Source: Owenia fusiformis (Eukaryota > Annelida > Polychaeta > Sabellida > Oweniidae). From it: 64,000 nucleotides of DNA. The stretch is taken from positions 17,932,931 to 17,996,930 of the forward strand of contig CAIIXF020000003.1 of assembly GCA_903813345.2 (NCBI GenBank), read 5' to 3'. The notes under the pieces are model-generated. The model did no database searches. It was not told where the DNA came from and saw only the letters and a program-made list of their open reading frames with translations. Made by a program: the position numbers and the translations under genes. Positions 1 to 25,045 of this stretch are shown piece after piece; within the stretch, counting starts at the first letter, position 1; the number at the start of each line of letters is the position of its first letter.

Positions 1-133
1 CACAGTATCAGACTGATTTAATCATGAAAGACGTAAGATCATGGTTATTCTAGCTAATAAAGAAATCATAAAGACCAATACTATGGAGAAACTTTCAAGA
101 CATCAGTCATGATAATCAACAACAACTTGGTAC

Positions 134-590
134 CTGTAAGATCAAGCATCTTGTGAGAATATGTAGATTCTAACAGCTTGTGTAATTCTCCGCAATCTTC
201 ACAGAGCTTTTCATTACACTGCAAACACATCCATACAGCATCAAGCATTTCTCCACCTTGATAGCATGTATCACAAATCAATCGCCGTTGTTGTTGTTCA
301 GTCCTTCCTTTAGTTGGTGTTGTTGGTCGGTTCTTCAATGCGTCCAAAACAGAATTAACAATTGGGTTCACTTTTAAACCAGCAGCCCCTTCAATAGGTT
401 TCAGGACAACTTCTCTGCAGGCGGGGCATTAAAATCTCCTTCCAGTCTCTACATCCATAACTCCCTGTATACAATTCTTACAGAAGATATGCATACATGG
501 TAGTGATCTAGGATTATCCAAAGTCCCCATACACACTAAACAGTTAACTGAATCCATCAATGGATCCACCTCCATTCTTGACATTGCCAT
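134..590 (-). pseudogene. TRIM-like RING/B-box exon with in-frame stop
   Basis: Read on the minus strand from the ATG at 590. A RING finger follows: CLVC, then CMHIFCKNC, then CPAC, giving the C-x2-C...C-x-H-x2-C-x2-C...C-x2-C spacing. A linker leads to a B-box-like cysteine/histidine cluster (CDTC, CLQC, CEDC, then two His). The frame is broken by a TAA at 429-431, between GRRF and CPACRE, inside the RING; the same frame resumes at once and stays open to a GT donor at 133-132. RING plus B-box is the start of TRIM E3 ubiquitin ligases; coiled-coil and C-terminal domains would lie left of the window. The stop would cut the protein after about 53 residues, so this copy is a pseudogene, a polymorphism or an assembly error. 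No upstream exon was found; the start is inferred. Confidence 0.6.
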
Positions 591-633
591 TTTGATATTA
601 GTGTCAAATATATGGGAGGCAAGAAAGAATGTC

Positions 634-831
634 TTTACTTTACTAATCACTGACCTTCTACGCCATAAATAAATGTCTTTTACATTATAGTCACACAGAA
701 AAACAATGTCTTTTATAGTCACATGACTTGCCTTTACTTTACTAATTACTACCCTTCTACGCCATAAATAAATGTCTTTTACATTATAGTCACTCAGAAA
801 AACAATGTCTTTTATAGTCACATGACTTGCT
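634..831. repeat. 99-bp tandem duplication
   Basis: Two near-identical copies of about 99 bp lie head to tail just upstream of the TRIM-like exon (for example CGCCATAAATAAATGTC at 661 and 760). A few substitutions separate them. The duplicated stretch is open on the minus strand, which produces a repeated peptide in translation, but no acceptor or domain supports coding. Confidence 0.85.
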
Positions 832-1379
832 CTGTGTCAATAAACATGTCATTTAGTGTTAGTGTTATCTCACTGAAGCACCATCATAGGTGAGGCATAG
901 TTGTATTTATTTGAGGAATTTTTTCAAGAAGTCCTTCAGATAAAAATACAATGAGCATTTACTCAACATATATTAGAGAAACATGTACAAAATAATGATA
1001 AATTGAAGTTTATATCGGATGATTGCAATGGACTCATACTCACATGACATCTACATCATACATGTAGTTTGAGCAATTTTAAAAATCATTTTTTAATGAG
1101 TTCATTTACAATGTATAACATGTATGAACGGTACATGAAATATAAGACAATAGGAGAGGTACAGTATAATAGTGGGAATTGGAATTTTGATGATAAAACA
1201 CAGAGAGCAATATTTATGAACTGTTATTTTCAATTTGGTCATACAAGGGATGCCTGGTCATTTTAAAAAGCAGGGCAGTATTTCCAGACTGATTTCTAAA
1301 ACCAAGACTACATAGTTGTTCCAACCCTTTGGAAAAAATAAGTGGATGACAAATAAGCAGTAATTTTTGACTCATACTC
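832..1379. other. Non-coding AT-rich stretch
   Basis: I see no exon, repeat boundary or RNA gene here. Short open frames on both strands have no recognisable similarity. Confidence 0.5.
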
Positions 1380-1830
1380 ACAGGCTGGTATCGAAATATT
1401 TGTCCGCTGTGACGGAGCATGCTATTTTTCATAAAAACACTAAGAATACTTCACGATTTATTTTTTAACTCATATGTTTTGTTATACCATACAAAATTAC
1501 TTACTCCATGCAATGGATATATCATTTGCGGGTAACTTTCACTTCTGTTTGAAGTCCAATTACACTGGGAAGAAAAGCTATTGAAAATGGCGCCGGAGTA
1601 TCATACTTCAAAATGTACCATTTCTTGTTTAACTTTCTAATGGCACAATATAGTGACACGATAATATTTACAAATGGTTTCAGCATAACTTTGAAGGTAT
1701 AAATGAGATGTTGATATATTTTGTCTTTTTAATTCTTTTATAAAAAATAATGTTTAATTTTTTTGTACGCTGTGACGGAGCAGTTGCAAATCTGAACTGT
1801 GAAAATGCTCCGTCACAGCGGACAAAAAAT
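1380..1830. repeat. Dispersed repeat, GTCCGCTGTGACGGAGCA family, with terminal hairpin
   Basis: The element starts near GGTATCGAAA and TTTGTCCGCTGTGACGGAGC (about 1390-1420), and the same motif appears inverted at 1806-1830. A further copy at 1757-1782 makes a hairpin with 1806-1830. The body (TGCAATGGATATATCATTTG, then TTCTGTTTGAAGTCCAA) recurs at 48793-49080 and 54238-54386. Inverted ends, length and copy number suggest a non-autonomous DNA transposon. Confidence 0.7.
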
Positions 1831-2029
1831 ATTAATATATTATGCAGTGTATTCAGCAGTTATCTATTTTGCACAGTGGCATCTATCTAAGGCAAGAAAT
1901 TTGATTAAAACTTTAAAATAGTTGGAATATCTCACAAATCAAAGACTTCATAGCCTTGAGGATTTGGTCAAGTGAGCTTCCAGTGTAAATCATTTCAAAA
2001 CCACACAAATACATAATAAAAGAGCAATC

Positions 2030-2115
2030 ACCTGGGTCGTGAGTTCGATTCCCACTGGGGTGGACTGACTTTTTCGCATCAGCCCTGAGCACAGGATTTC
2101 ATTTTGTGATTTCAT
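2030..2115 (+). repeat. tRNA-type SINE fragment
   Basis: Contains a Pol III B-box-like sequence (GAGTTCGATTCCCAC) followed by GGGGTGGACTGACTTTTTC and ATCAGCCCTGAGCACAGG. Related segments occur at 19624-19700 and, reversed, at 25440-25500. A tRNA-derived SINE is the simplest reading; the A box is not convincing and no tRNA cloverleaf folds. Confidence 0.55.
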
Positions 2116-2155
2116 TAACATTATATTAAAATTACAAGAACACAAATGTGTACAA

Positions 2156-3425
2156 TATGTCCCCACCAATGGGTGATCCCGTCAAATGGTTATCCTGAAA
2201 ATGAGTAGACAAAACTGTACCATTACAATTTTGGGATGGAAAATGCAAATGGCCACCTTAAAATTTACCTAGAATGCCAAAAAATTAGTCAGCTCTAGAT
2301 TTTCATACTAAGAGTAAGAACCATCCCTGAAAATTTGAAATTGATCCGTCAAACAGTAAACCAGAAAACGTGTAAACAAGACTTTACAGACAAGATTTTA
2401 GGACGGAAAAATCCAAAATGGCTGCCTTGACATTTGCTCAGAATGCCTAAAAAACTAATTAGTTCTAGATTTTCATACTAAGAATCATCCCTGAAAATTT
2501 GATATTGATCTACCAAACGGTTCACCTGAAAACGCGTAGACAAGACTTTACAGACAAGATTTTAGGACGGAAAATCCAAAATGACTGCACTGACATTTAT
2601 CCAGAATGCCAAAAAACTAATCAGTTCTAGATTTTAATACAAGGAATCATCCCTGAAAATTTGAATTGATCTACCAAATGGTTCACCTGAAAACACATAG
2701 ACAAGACTTTACAGGCAAGATTTTAGGACAGAAAATCCAAAATGGCTGCCTTGACATTTACAGAGAATGCCAAAAAACTAATCAGATCTAGATTTTCAAA
2801 ATAAGAATCATCCCTAAAAATTTGAAATTGATCTACCAAGATTTTAGGATGGAAAAATCCAAAATGGCCGACAATAAAAAAGTGATTATGAGTTTTTGCT
2901 GATTTCCTTTTACAAAATTGTCACATATAACCACTGTTAACAATAACATAGGCTTTAACAACAAAGTACACCTGAAATTATTTATAAAGCTATTAAATAG
3001 TTAAAGTATGAAAACTCAAAAACACCGTTCAATATGAAACAAAGTATTATCGCGCGCTAAGTTTTCTTAAGACATTTAAAATGGCTGACATGACTGAGCT
3101 AACAGGTCCAAAACCTAATCAGATGTAAAATGAAGTAAGCTGAACAAGATATTAAAGTTTTAAAAGCAACCATGAAGCCGTTTTTCTTAAAGTTTGCAGA
3201 CAAGGATTTTAGCATTTGTCTTCAAAATGGCCGACAGGAAGTAGGTATCGAGCTAAAAATCTTTGGTCCACATCTGTATTATCCCTGAAAATTTGAAGGT
3301 GATATCTGTAGCGGTTTTGGAGAAAACTACCGGACGTATGGACGGACAGACAGACAGACAGACAACCAGACGGACGGACGCGCCTAGGCCGACAATATGA
3401 ACCCACACTATGTGGTGGGGACATA
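2156..3425. mobile_element. Composite TIR element with internal ~160-bp tandem repeats
   Basis: The ends are inverted: TATGTCCCCACC at 2156-2167 and GGTGGGGACATA at 3414-3425. Inside are about four degenerate tandem units with spacing near 160 bp (CAAGATTTTAGGA at 2391, 2555 and 2716, then a shortened unit at 2837), each including a CCAAAATGG segment. Near the right end is a GACA/GACG microsatellite (about 3340-3380). No transposase frame is visible, so it is a non-autonomous element. A fragment with the same left end lies near 17279. Confidence 0.7.
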
Positions 3426-3606
3426 AAGGTGAAAAAAAATTAAAAGGACCATGGCCCTGGAACGTCTCACTACTCCCTAAACAAAGACACCACAGCCTAG
3501 AGCTCCCTGAATTCCATCAAAACCCTATTGCTTTTTCATTTATAATTAACTTAACTGTAAAATAAAATTCAAAAATTGCAGCCTTTTGAAATTTTAAAAA
3601 CGTTTA

Positions 3607-17967
<14,361 letters not shown>

Positions 17968-18145
17968 GTTTTATATCCATGTATCAGTGTTATCTACCCG
18001 CAACAATTCAGTTCTCATAAAACATACAGCTGACTGATATGACTAGATAACCTTGAATTGCTGCCATCTATCTCACTGGCTGAAATATTGGTGGACCATT
18101 TATTCTTAACAAAGGGAACGGGGGGGGGGGGGTTAATATTTTCAG

Positions 18146-18301
18146 ACAAGAGAGTAAAATGCCAAATGTCACTACCTGGCATTTGTTACATAGACCGAAC
18201 ACTAATCATCGAACACCACAAAACTGCCACCACAAAATAGTTGGAGACTATAACAATATGTCACCACTTCTAGTGGTATGTCACCAGAAGTGGTGACATA
18301 A
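18146..18301 (+). mobile_element. MITE, TATGTCACCAC family
   Basis: ATGCCAAATGTCACTACC starts the copy; ATAACAATATGTCACCAC and AGTGGTGACATAAAA end it. The terminal hairpin is duplicated here: two ATGTCACCA arms occur in tandem at 18258-18300. About 155 bp. Confidence 0.7.
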
Positions 18302-18758
18302 AAGAAACAAAGTTTTGTCATGCAGCATAAGATTGTTTCTTGCCAATTTCTTGATACTGAGCCATAATCCTTTTTTACGACCAATAAATTCTTGACAATA
18401 GATTATTTAAACCTCTAAGGATGAGGGCCTCATGCTATTTGATTTGCAATATCAGTACATAAATAATAACAATATAAATCATGCATTAACTGTTTCAGAC
18501 AGTAAAATCAATTTAATTGATGTCAAAAGCTAATGAAATTGCAATCTTATGTTCCATCCCTTACTATTGGTACACATGCTAGCAATGATCTAAGAGCAAT
18601 CTTTATTGCCTTTGAGCAATGAACTACTGGAGAAACTAGACTCCTGTACATTTTTATCACGTTTGAAAAAAGAAAATGCATTTGAGGGGTGGATCATTTA
18701 CTCATGGACAAAAATAAATTTCTCATTATGTCAATGGGATGGACCAATAAGACAATAG

Positions 18759-18905
18759 ACCTTTCTAATAATCCCTGCCATCTTTTGGTAAATCAAAGAA
18801 GCTATGATACATTGGCTAGATTTGTGATGCCATAGGTTGTAGTTCTAGCAAATATATCATAGCTTCTTTGATCTACCAAAAGGTGGCAGGGTTTATTGGA
18901 AAGGT
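18759..18905. repeat. 147-bp palindromic MITE
   Basis: Arms of about 56 bp: ACCTTTCTAATAATCCCTGC at 18759 and its complement ending GGAAAGGT at 18905, with AAGAAGCTATGATA in both arms. The loop is about 35 bp. Arms differ at only a few positions. Confidence 0.75.
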
Positions 18906-19475
18906 ATTTTTGTTGTAATGAGTACAATTTCAATTTCCTACTTATTTCTTTCCAAAGACTACATTAATACATGACTGCATTCAGTTTGAACAAATACTCA
19001 TGAGCCAGGTGCCAGTGTTGTAAATCCAAGCAAATCTGACCACAGCATAAGGAAAATAGGATAAACTCAAATTGCTAATTTGAAAAAGTACAACCTATGA
19101 CATCATCAATCTATGATATAAAATGTAATAAAATATGATGTAAAATTGTTTCAAATTCTCCGAGCTTCAAAATGAGGCATTATGATTACTAAGTTTGTGA
19201 AAAGATAGACCTATCCAGTAACATCATTCTAATTTTCATATTTCTCAGAAAAGCCTTTCATTGAAATAAGAATAAATAGATTCTTTAAAATGACTCAGCG
19301 AAGTCTCAAAAGGACTGTATAAAAAATTTAAGCAAATAAAAATTTGCCTGTTGTTATTGACTTTGTATGCATGCAAACAAATGCATACAAATAGTTGCAG
19401 AAAACTAATGCGCACCAGTCTGTATAAAATGGCGAAGTGAGGAGCTTGCGTAAAAATACCAGTAAGAAATGAAAT

Positions 19476-22400
19476 ATGGCAGACAGGATAAAAGGTAAGG
19501 CATATAGTATTAGATAGATTATAGTTTTGTTTAAGAATTTTGTAACCTGCTGATTTACGACTTTTTAAAGAACTGTTTAGGCTACTGCTGTGTGTTCTCA
19601 TTGGTTGTAATCTGAGATTGTTCTTAAATTGTGGGTTTGATCCCCACTAAAGGGGTGGACTGACTTTTTCACATCTGCCCTAGCCAAGTGAAATTGGCTC
19701 CCAGGTTGGAAACTTGATATTTTCCCAACAATGAAAACGTTGAAATGTCATTATTTTCTAAAATTAAAACCGATCTATAAATTCAAAATAAACAATTCAA
19801 AAGATTCGAACCAATATCTCTTAGAAGTTTTGGAATGTTTCGATTGGAAATAAGACCAAAATCCACGATTCAAATGTTGAAGTGAACAAAATGGCGGCTG
19901 TTTGAATTCTAATTTTGTATCGCGACATGCCAATATATGGGACAGAATATCGATGTTGCACTCTTGGAGCCAATCCTCCTTGAGCCCGGGCTTGAGCCCT
20001 AGCACAGGATTTCGTTATGTGTCTTCCAATCAATGACTAGTACACATTTTTCTATATTCAATCTTAATTTTTCTAACACTTGATTACTTTTTATTTAGAT
20101 GGGGAACAATCATAGATCCATAAAGGTTTCATGACCTCAATGTTGTAAAAATTTATTATCATTTTATTGAAATAAAAGAAAATCATAATTTTCTTTACAG
20201 ATGATGCCCTCACTGAGGTTGATTCCACTTTCTATGAGCTGGGGAAGAAAATAAAGGCTGCAACTGAGGCCAAAGACCTCTTAGGTGAGTAACAACTAAG
20301 ATTCCAACAATGTGAAATAACTCAAGGTAACCCAAAATGATATACCAGACATTTACCCTATTAAAAAGTAGTAAGTCAGGTTTGATTGCATTTGGGACCA
20401 AACCAGTAAATGTATATTTATGTAATAAATGAATTTTAATGTAAGCGACATCTTTTATATATATAACTTATTTGTAATTGCAATTTGCGCATGCGTTTCT
20501 CTAGTTCATATTGTACGTGTAGAAAGGATAGGAGTGGACAGCTTTTTAAATTATATATTTTTGAAAAACATCAACTCAGAACTAAAACTGAAAACATTAT
20601 ATAGCCTAAACATAAATGGAGTACAGTTAAACAACTAAATTGAACATACATGTATATCTACGACGGAGGCAACTGAAATTATATCAAACGTTGCAAATAA
20701 AGTAACTGTACTTTCTATTTACCATAGTGACATTTTTGTAGATGAGTCGAAACTCCTCCAACAACTAGGTGATAAATACTTGGAGCTAGCAAGTAGGTCA
20801 CATGAGGGTTGGCACTTTGTCAGGGCATGTGGACTGTTCAACAGTGCTAGGTGCTGCATCGATAAGTTCTCTAAAATAAACCCAACAGCAGCCCAGGATG
20901 AGCTCCAGTGTCTGAGAGATGACCAGACTAAAGCCATTGATCAGGTAGAATACTTGTATATTACACATCTCCTGGGATGTTTCCCAGAATATGAGGTCCC
21001 CAAAGGTACATATAAATCCAGACTTACCAAAATCAGAGAATATTCAAAGAATTCAACTGACCATATAAAAGAATTCATGAAAGTAGACATAAGTACTGCT
21101 GATATGCAAAAAGATGACGAAGTCAAGACTATCAAGGCATCAGCAAAATTCTACAATGAGTTGACAGAAAAACTGAAAGATTTCTACAGAGGACTCCTTG
21201 ATGACTGTTTTGCAGTACTTGGTAAACCATCTTGCAAGTATGCCATATTAGGTCTCGGGTCACTTGCAAGGCAAGAGGCCACTGCATGGTCAGATCTGGA
21301 ATCTGCGATTCTATTTGATGATACCAACAAATCAGAGGATGAAATCACAAGCATCAAGACCTATTTCCGCACCTTGTCCCACCTGTTCCATATTAAACTT
21401 ATCAACCTTGGTGAGACAATCCTTCCAAGCTTGTGTATACCAGTCCTGAATGATTTCAACAAAGAACTGCCGACAGGGTTGAAGAACAACGAGTACTTTG
21501 ATGATGTGACACCAAGTGGGGTTTGCTTTGATGGTGCCATGCCCTGGGCCAGCAAAACTCCACTAGGGAGGAGAGAGACTGATACTAAACCACCATTAGA
21601 ATTGATAATGACTGCCAGGGAACTTGCTGAACAACAGAGGGAAGATGTCTGCATGAAAGAAGGCTACCACCTGGCAGATGTACTGATGTCAACTACCTTG
21701 GTAGATGGAGACAGGGAAATGTATGAAGAGTATAACAAAATTGTTGACTCAATCTTACAATCACCATCAACACAGGATTCGACCATGACTGTTGCTAGGT
21801 TCAGGGGAATCCAAACCTTCATTGATGATGCAGAGAATGAAAAGCAGAAACCTTTCAGTTTGTTTTCACTTGAAAGGACTCTCAGTGCAAAAAAAGACAT
21901 TTATCGTTTTGCAACAATGTCTATAAATTCACTAAAATTGATCCATGGGTTATCATCTACTTGTCCATTAGATATTTTAGATGAACTGGTTGAAGTTAAG
22001 AAAATTTCTGAGTCAGCTGCTCAAGACCTGAAAATCATGGTGTGCATTGCCATCAACCTTAGACACAGCGTGTATGCCAAAAAGAACCGGCAACATGAGC
22101 TGATTTCATTTATAAAATCATTGGAAGGTTCAATGGGAAAGTTACTCTCTGTACGTGATTACACTGCTATCTACAGGTTCTTGTTCACATTCACACCATG
22201 GATTGAGGATATTTGCAACAGACAAATACCTAACAAGTCATTTGACCTCATTCTGCCTAGGTACCTTGACAATACTAGTTTAACCAAAGCAAAGATCCAT
22301 TTTTTCATGAACTATCATGAGCATGCATTGAAATCACTGTTTATATTAGAAAAGGAGGCACTGAAACAAGACAACAAAGCAATAATTTGTGATGTTCAAA

Positions 22401-24025
22401 TTTTCATAGGGTGCATTTTTATAAGGACAGGAAAACATCTTGAGAGTCTAGAATATTTACTCAAAGCATATGACATATCTCATGAATTGACACAGGATAA
22501 TGAGGTTGCCTCTCTCTTTTGCGCTATTGGAAAAGTCTACCTCAACCTGTGTGATTATTCAAAAGCTTTAGAATTCACACAAAAAGCATACAGCCTACAA
22601 CGCATACTTTATGAAGGTGAATGTAACACAATAACACTTGAAACTATTTATAATTTAGCAATGTTGAAACATTACATTGGTAAAAATCATGAAGCAATCA
22701 AAATGGCAGAAAACATTTTAGAACAGTGCAGAATAGCAAACAGAGATAATGCCTTTGCAATGAACTTGGCAAAATCACTTGAATTTCTTGCAATTATCTA
22801 TCAAGGGGTTGGAGGTCAACATAAGGCCAGAGAGTATTTGACAGAAGAGCTGAGTATTTTACAGAATATTTACAAAGACAGCCCTCATGACAGACTTGTT
22901 ATGGTATACAGTCTAATTGGAAAAAGTTACCTTGAGTTAGAAGAGTTTGGAAGTGCAATGAATTACTATCAGAAAGCTTTTAAGATGGCAGAAGGCATGT
23001 ATAATATGCCACAAGCCCAGCTTGTTACTGCACTCTGTGGCATTGCTTTACTTTACCGAAGAACTGGGAAACATATCAAAGCTTTGGATAAATATCAGAA
23101 GGCTTACAAAATGCAGAGTGATATAAGTAAAAATAAAGCAGACCCAAACACAGCTGATATACTAAATGAGATAGGAATGCTGCATTTAGATATGGGAAAC
23201 CACCAACTGGCATTAGACAGTCATGAAAAAGCATTGGAAATGTTAGAAAATGTGTTTCCTGACAGACCACATCGTGGTATCGCATGCACATTGCTGTGTA
23301 TTGGAAAGGTGAACAATGCAATGGGACAACCTAAGGAAGCCTTGTTGAAATATGATAGGTGCAAGATAATATACAAAGAGATTCACAAAGAATCTCCTCA
23401 TTCAAATTTTGCCAACTTACTGAACCTTTTTGGGGAAACATATAAAACAATGGGAGAATTTCAAGAGGCAAAGCAGTACTTTGAAGAGGCATACCAGATA
23501 GAAATGTTAGTACATCATAACCAAACAAATCATAGGTTAGCAAAATCATTAAGTTATCTTGCTTCAGCCTATTTAGACACTAAAGATGAGTCAAAAGCAC
23601 TTGAGTACTATGAGAAAGCTTACAAAATGTATAAGCAAATTTACAAGGATTCCCCACACTGTGAGATAGTACAAACACTCATAGGTCTTGCAGCACTAAT
23701 GCAACAAGATTATAAAAAAAAACTTTCATATTTATTCCAAGCCCATCAAATGTTAAGGTCGCTCTTCAAAGAAGATCCTCATCAAATGAAAGTAAGAGTG
23801 TTACTATTAATGGGGATAACCTATATGAACCTTAAAAGACCCGACACTGCATTGAGGCAATTAGAACAAGGAATAGAAATGTCAAAGATATGCTATGGAA
23901 ATAAAAAAAATGAGCCTGAATTAAAACTGGCCCTTGAGGCAATGTTAGCCATCCATAAATCAAGAAATAATGTCAACAAATGTATTGAGATAGCTGATGC
24001 ATTGCAACAGTTAAAATTAAAATAA
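19476..24025 (+). CDS. DUF294/GlnD-like nucleotidyltransferase fused to TPR repeats
   Basis: Exons 19476-19494, 20201-20284 and 20742-24025 join in frame (3387 bp, 1128 aa); both introns are phase 1 and GT-AG. The start MADRIK is inferred from splice compatibility; exon 2 and the long last exon are firm. Residues about 40-195 are helical without clear similarity. At 207-208 a Gly-Ser begins GSLARQEATAWSDLESAIL: the hG[GS]...[DE]h[DE] signature of the Pol-beta nucleotidyltransferase fold, with D219 and E221 as metal ligands. FDGAMPWASKTPLGR and LADVLMSTTLVDGDREMYEEY further on resemble the DUF294/GlnD region. From about 545 to 1120 there are roughly a dozen kinesin-light-chain-like TPRs (for example GKVYLNLCDYSKALEFTQKA, GMLHLDMGNHQLALDSHEKA). 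No signal peptide or membrane segment, so probably cytosolic. Substrate and partners are unknown. AATAAA lies at about 24251. Confidence 0.85.
19624..19700 (+). repeat. tRNA-type SINE fragment in NTase-TPR intron 1
   Basis: GTGGGTTTGATCCCCACT resembles a B box with its flanking stem, followed by GGGGTGGACTGACTTTTTC. Same family as 2030-2115. A CTAGCACAGGATTTCGTTATGTG-like tail (landmark AGCACAGGATTTC) recurs about 300 bp on. Confidence 0.5.
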
Positions 24026-24587
24026 AACAACACCAGATGGGCATTATCAAATGGAAAAACAAAAAACGTAATAATGTCAGAAATAGGAAAAACATGTGTG
24101 ACTGTGAAGCAGTAAGAGCAGGAAGATTACATACATACTAAAAAACTATGTTGAGAATAGCATTCAACAGGGCTTGACTGTTTAAGCTAAAAAGCATATT
24201 GATTAAGAGACTTTATCGCAAAATAGAAAGCATAGAGAGGAAATATTATTAATAAAGGATCAAGAAAAGCTCAAAAATAAGATCTATAGATAAATACAAT
24301 CTGCTTTTCATACAAAGATATTATGTATATACATCAACAGACCGCAGACCTTAATATAAAAATATTTTTCGTACAATATCGGGGAGAGACATTATATGTA
24401 ATCCTGATCCAGAAAAGAAGGCTTATGCCTAAGTCTAATGATTTTAGAAAAATTTCAGCAATTGATGTTTGGTTTTCTTGTTACACAAATGTTGAGTTGT
24501 TATCCATGAAAAGTATACCCGATACAACGGAAATTTATGTGTAATATAGGTTATTGTTCTTACGTTAATTGACAAATACAATGAACT

Positions 24588-25045
24588 GCTATCCATGAGG
24601 CACCATTGTATATAATAGATTCAACAGTGGCACAATTATTTCCTGGTGTGAGCTGATATGTCCTGTAATTGTACAATAACGATATTTTTAACATGTCATG
24701 TCTATTGTCTTGTTATTATACAGGGTGGTCCAATAAAGTGAGCCCTTGCAACAAGCTTCCTCAGTTATTACCCAAATTAATGGACTAATATTCTCACCTG
24801 ATTTAGGGGAAGCTCTAAAGTTTTTGTGTGTACCATAAAGATCACTCAGTCTTAAATCTTGTAAAAGTTACATGGCATGTACTTTTTGACCACCTTGTAC
24901 AATGACACACAATATACATCCATGAGGCACATTGTATATAATAGATTCAACAGTGGCATAATTATTTCCTGGTGTGAGCTGATATGTCCTATAATTGTAT
25001 AAAATAACATACAATACTTTTAACATGTCTCTTGTCTTGCTATTA
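24588..25045. repeat. Direct duplication flanking a mariner-like MITE
   Basis: About 130 bp at 24588-24717 recur at about 24913-25045 (CCATGAGGCAC, ATAGATTCAACAGTGGCA, ATTTCCTGGTGTGAGCTGAT). Degenerate related segments (TGTAATTATACAATG) continue to about 25210. A mariner-like element sits between the two copies. Confidence 0.75.
24721..24897. mobile_element. Mariner-like MITE
   Basis: Starts CAGGGTGGTCCAATAAAGTG after TA and ends ACTTTTTGACCACCTTG before TA. The ends are imperfect inverted repeats of about 20 bp and the CAGGGTGGTCC start is typical of mariner-derived elements. At 177 bp it has no coding capacity. Confidence 0.7.

Larger units (their letters stand above)
17968..19475. promoter_or_regulatory. 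Divergent intergenic region between SQOR and the NTase-TPR gene
   Basis: The two genes start on opposite strands about 1.5 kb apart, so both promoters must lie here. No TATA box at a convincing distance. The interval contains a MITE (18146-18301) and a 147-bp palindromic element (18759-18905), which limits the sequence likely to be conserved regulatory DNA to the parts next to each gene. Confidence 0.4.

Noticed and set aside
2030..2070. tRNA gene
   Set aside because: Only the B-box region matches; no cloverleaf or A box at the right distance. SINE fragment is the better reading.
3209..3424. 71-codon minus-strand ORF with repeated SVCLSV
   Set aside because: Translation of the GACA/GACG microsatellite at the end of a mobile element.
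20780..20782. TTG as start of the long TPR reading frame
   Set aside because: The frame continues upstream to a splice acceptor at 20741 and joins two further exons in phase, giving an ATG start at 19476.
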